Assembly: GCA_024642645.1 (NCBI GenBank)
Contig: JAHEAS010000126.1
Location: 1 to 8,237 of the forward strand
From: Saprospirales bacterium
GTDB lineage: Bacteria; Bacteroidota; Bacteroidia; Chitinophagales; Saprospiraceae
Length of the DNA stretch: 8,237 bases
Direction of reading: 5' to 3'
A program made the position numbers and the translations under genes. Positions 6,175 to 8,237 of this stretch are shown here, in pieces. How positions within the stretch are numbered: position 1 is the first letter of the stretch; each line of letters opens with the position of its first letter. The notes under the pieces are model-generated. The model was not told the DNA's origin, did not search any database, and was given only the letters and a program-made list of their open reading frames with translations.

Positions 6175-7296
6175 ATGCACAAAGTGAAAAAATTCTTCCT
6201 GTTCTGTTCCGGCGTGGACATGACCACCTTGGACCGCTGCCCTTCCGATATGAACAAGTACATGGGCATCGGGGCTACCGTTTTCTTCACGGGCGTCTTG
6301 GCCTTCTTCTCGGCGGGCTATGCGCTTTACACTGTCTTCGATAGCTACCTGATGGCCGCTGCCTTCGGCCTCGTTTGGGGCCTGATGATTTTCAACCTCG
6401 ACCGTTACATCGTGATGAGCATGAAAAGCAACGGCAAGTGGTGGCGTGATGCACTCGTGGCAGCGCCTCGGCTTATGCTCGCAGTGCTGCTGGCGCTGGT
6501 GATTTCCAAGCCGCTTGAACTGAAGATTTTTGAAAAAGAGATAAAAGCCGAACTCGTGACGATGGAACAGGAGGTTTTTAAAAAACAGGAAGACCAACTA
6601 AAGTCCCGTTTCCAAAGCCAAATTGACGAACAGCAGCAGCAAATTGCGCAGTTAAAAACGGAAATCGCTGAAAAGACTGCTGCTCGGGATACCCTCGCCC
6701 GCATCGCCGTGCAGGAGGCCGACGGAACGGGCGGCTCCGGTAAGAAAAACTTAGGCCCCATTTACCGGGCGAAAAGAGCCGAAGCCGACAAAGCACAAAC
6801 CGAATTGGACAGCCTCGTGGCCGTCGCCATTCCGCTCATCAAGCAGAAGGAGCAGGCCGTCGTGTCGCTCGACTCCACCGTACAAGCCGGAATCGGCGCA
6901 CTCGCCCGCACCAGTTACGATGGCATGGCCGCTCGCATGGAGGCACTTTCCCGGCTTTCCGAAGGGAGCAAGGCTATTTTTTACGCAAGCATTTTCATCA
7001 TGCTGCTCTTTGTGGCCATCGAAACAGCACCCATCATGGTCAAACTCATCTCCTATCGCAGCCCCTACGATTACCTGCTGCACGAGCATGAGCACGTTTT
7101 CCAAATGGCCAATTTGGAGAAAACCACTTTGTTGGCCAATGAGGTCCATAATAAACTGCTGTACGAATCCGACACGGGCAAGCACATGACCAATGCCCGC
7201 ATCGTCTTGCAAAAAGAGCTGATTGACCACAAGTTCAAGGAGAAACTGGCCGACTTGAAAGCCCGGCCTTTCGACTGGAAGCTGGGTGCGGTTTAA
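6175..7296 (+). CDS. DUF4407 family membrane protein with central coiled coil
   Basis: This is a 373-residue protein from the ATG at 6175. The frame is open back to 6055, but the family start motif KKFFLFCSGVD follows this ATG directly. It matches DUF4407. A short cytoplasmic lead has C22, P23 and D25 before NKYMGIG. Then come TM segments at about 30-54, 58-75 and 96-112, with FNLDRYIV at 73-80 and KPLELKIFEKEI at 112-123. A long charged and Gln-rich coiled coil follows (about 118-235, interrupted near 183-195 by a Gly-rich turn), then a fourth TM segment at about 266-290 with ETAPIMVKL. The tail is charged and helical. The biochemical role of DUF4407 is not established; the architecture suggests an inner-membrane scaffold whose coiled coil lies between membrane spans. 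It is followed 23 bp later by a strong terminator. Confidence 0.93.
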   Translation: MHKVKKFFLFCSGVDMTTLDRCPSDMNKYMGIGATVFFTGVLAFFSAGYALYTVFDSYLMAAAFGLVWGLMIFNLDRYIVMSMKSNGKWWRDALVAAPRLMLAVLLALVISKPLELKIFEKEIKAELVTMEQEVFKKQEDQLKSRFQSQIDEQQQQIAQLKTEIAEKTAARDTLARIAVQEADGTGGSGKKNLGPIYRAKRAEADKAQTELDSLVAVAIPLIKQKEQAVVSLDSTVQAGIGALARTSYDGMAARMEALSRLSEGSKAIFYASIFIMLLFVAIETAPIMVKLISYRSPYDYLLHEHEHVFQMANLEKTTLLANEVHNKLLYESDTGKHMTNARIVLQKELIDHKFKEKLADLKARPFDWKLGAV

Positions 7297-7317
7297 CCAA
7301 AAGCTCATTATCATACA

Positions 7318-7356
7318 AGCGCCACCCCAATTTTTCATTGGGGTGGCGTTTGTGTT
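7318..7356 (+). terminator. Strong rho-independent terminator after the DUF4407 gene
   Basis: A perfect 12-bp stem, CGCCACCCCAAT (7320-7331) with ATTGGGGTGGCG (7337-7348), closes a 5-nt TTTTC loop and is followed by TTTGTGTTTT. Three further A/G-U pairs can extend the stem at its base. The T-tract lies only on the plus-strand side, so it terminates transcripts from the DUF4407 gene. Confidence 0.94.
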
Positions 7357-7468
7357 TTATGGCCCCTTTTGCCCAAGTTTTGGCTAGCTGCTTTCTGGTT
7401 TGCTTAGCAAAATTCCTAAGTTGGCTTCCCATTCCTAAAATTTGGTTTTTTATGCCAAAGCCAAGAAA

Positions 7469-8056
7469 CTACGGTTTCACCACAGGCCCGCTATTCAACC
7501 GCTCCTCCACGCATTTCACCGCCGCCTGTAGCGCCTGCTGTTGCTTGGGCTCCAGTACGATGGTCTCTTTAAAATCGTTGTACTCGATGCGGATTTTTTC
7601 CACCAAGCCATCCCGCAGCATAAAGAAATACTCCAGTGGCACCACGCAGGTATGCACGTATTTCCACATCAACACCTTGCGGTCGAACTCGCCGTCGGCT
7701 GGCACATTCAACAGTTGGATGACCGGGCCATCCACGAATTTCAGGTAAACATTGTAGTCGGCTTCAATCATGAAAAACTTGCGCTCCACCACGGCCAAGG
7801 TGAGGAAGAACGAGCGAATATTGTGCTCGTTGCCGAAGCTGAAAATGGCCTTGCCCTCCTCCACGAGTTGTTGTCCTTCTAGGTTTTCGGCCATGTTGCC
7901 GGAGGGGGTCAGCATGCCGATATTGAAGGGTTTGCTGGCAACGACCCTGGTGGAATCAAACTCGTCCACCTGGTCAATGGCGATGAGCTTGCACTGGGCG
8001 GCTGCCTTGGGGCTGGCAGTTAAAAGCAATAGAAAAAAGGGCAGGAAGTATTTCAT
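7469..8056 (-). CDS. Secreted protein of unknown function
   Basis: This is a 195-residue protein starting at the ATG at 8056. Residues 1-20 form a signal peptide with a hydrophobic core (FLPFFLLLLTA) and a likely cleavage after AAA, giving a mature N-terminus QCKLIAID. The remainder is mixed beta strand with an amphipathic C-terminal helix (about 170-187), and contains three cysteines (C22, C137, C182). No known domain is recognised. It has no membrane segment beyond the signal, so the mature protein is probably periplasmic. It lies 66 bp downstream of a partial gene on the same strand, and converges with the DUF4407 gene, which has its own terminator. A weak 5-bp hairpin (TTTGG...CCAAA) followed by TTTT lies just beyond its stop, at about 7439-7458. 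Confidence 0.85.
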   Translation of the reverse strand: MKYFLPFFLLLLTASPKAAAQCKLIAIDQVDEFDSTRVVASKPFNIGMLTPSGNMAENLEGQQLVEEGKAIFSFGNEHNIRSFFLTLAVVERKFFMIEADYNVYLKFVDGPVIQLLNVPADGEFDRKVLMWKYVHTCVVPLEYFFMLRDGLVEKIRIEYNDFKETIVLEPKQQQALQAAVKCVEERLNSGPVVKP

Positions 8057-8122
8057 TTTCTCAATCGTTGTTTTTTGTAACGCTTTTCAAACGACAAAAG
8101 TCGGTAAAAATGTTTGGTCATG

Positions 8123-8237
8123 TTATCTACGGACTTCAAAATCGGAAAAGCCCTGTACTGCACCTTCTACAATAATCACTTCATCCACCCTGGCCAGTTC
8201 CGGTCCACTTCGGCACCAAACTACAAAGTCGTTGAGG
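8123..8237 (-). CDS. C-terminal fragment of an unidentified protein (cut by window edge)
   Basis: On the minus strand one frame is open from the right edge to a TAA at 8123-8125, encoding 37 residues. It includes DFVVWCRSGPELARVDEVII and ends GFSDFEVRR. The composition looks like real protein (hydrophobic and charged alternation, no low complexity). The other two minus frames have stops within the first twenty codons. I do not recognise the family from so short a piece. It would be the upstream neighbour of the secreted protein at 7469-8056, in the same direction. Confidence 0.55.
   Translation of the reverse strand, partial: LNDFVVWCRSGPELARVDEVIIVEGAVQGFSDFEVRR

Noticed and set aside
7235..7432. 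Minus-strand 65-codon frame downstream of DUF4407
   Set aside because: It runs through the strong terminator hairpin and into the DUF4407 coding end, and the translation is basic and featureless.

Overview
The window looks like chromosomal DNA of a member of the Bacteroidota, probably of the Saprospiria/Chitinophagia/Cytophagia type. This rests on family content, not on a database match: a LytS-type histidine kinase paired with a LytTR regulator, a DUF2141 secreted protein, a DUF4286 protein, a DUF4407 membrane protein and a four-helix-bundle (23S rRNA intervening protein-like) gene, together with weak or absent Shine-Dalgarno sequences. No rRNA, tRNA, CRISPR array or classical transposase is visible.

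Left part (15-3859, minus strand): a compact gene run read right to left. A DinB/DUF1569-like protein (3332-3859) is followed after 139 bp by an alpha/beta hydrolase (2314-3192). The hydrolase overlaps a four-TM sensor histidine kinase (1250-2317) by ATGA. Next come a small secreted DUF2141 protein (787-1233) and a LytTR response regulator (15-776). The kinase and regulator probably form one two-component system with the DUF2141 gene between them; what they sense is not visible. A GNAT acetyltransferase (3943-4473, plus) diverges from the DinB-like gene.

Middle (4465-5557): the most unusual part. Between the convergent 3' ends of the GNAT gene and a secreted tryptophan-repeat protein (5000-5557, minus) lies a ~530-bp cassette. 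Inverted arrays of the heptamer GAGGTAT flank it and touch the stop codons of both neighbours. It encloses a decayed four-helix-bundle protein gene (4503-4873, minus), recognisable in two frames on either side of a small internal deletion. The layout resembles rRNA intervening sequences, which carry the same protein family inside a long hairpin, but here it sits between protein-coding genes. I read it as a candidate IVS-like mobile or repeat-borne cassette.

Right part (5690-8237): a DUF4286 gene and a DUF4407 membrane/coiled-coil gene on the plus strand, the latter ending in a strong intrinsic terminator (7318-7356). A secreted protein of unknown function follows on the minus strand (7469-8056), then the C-terminal end of another minus-strand gene (8123-8237) cut by the window edge.
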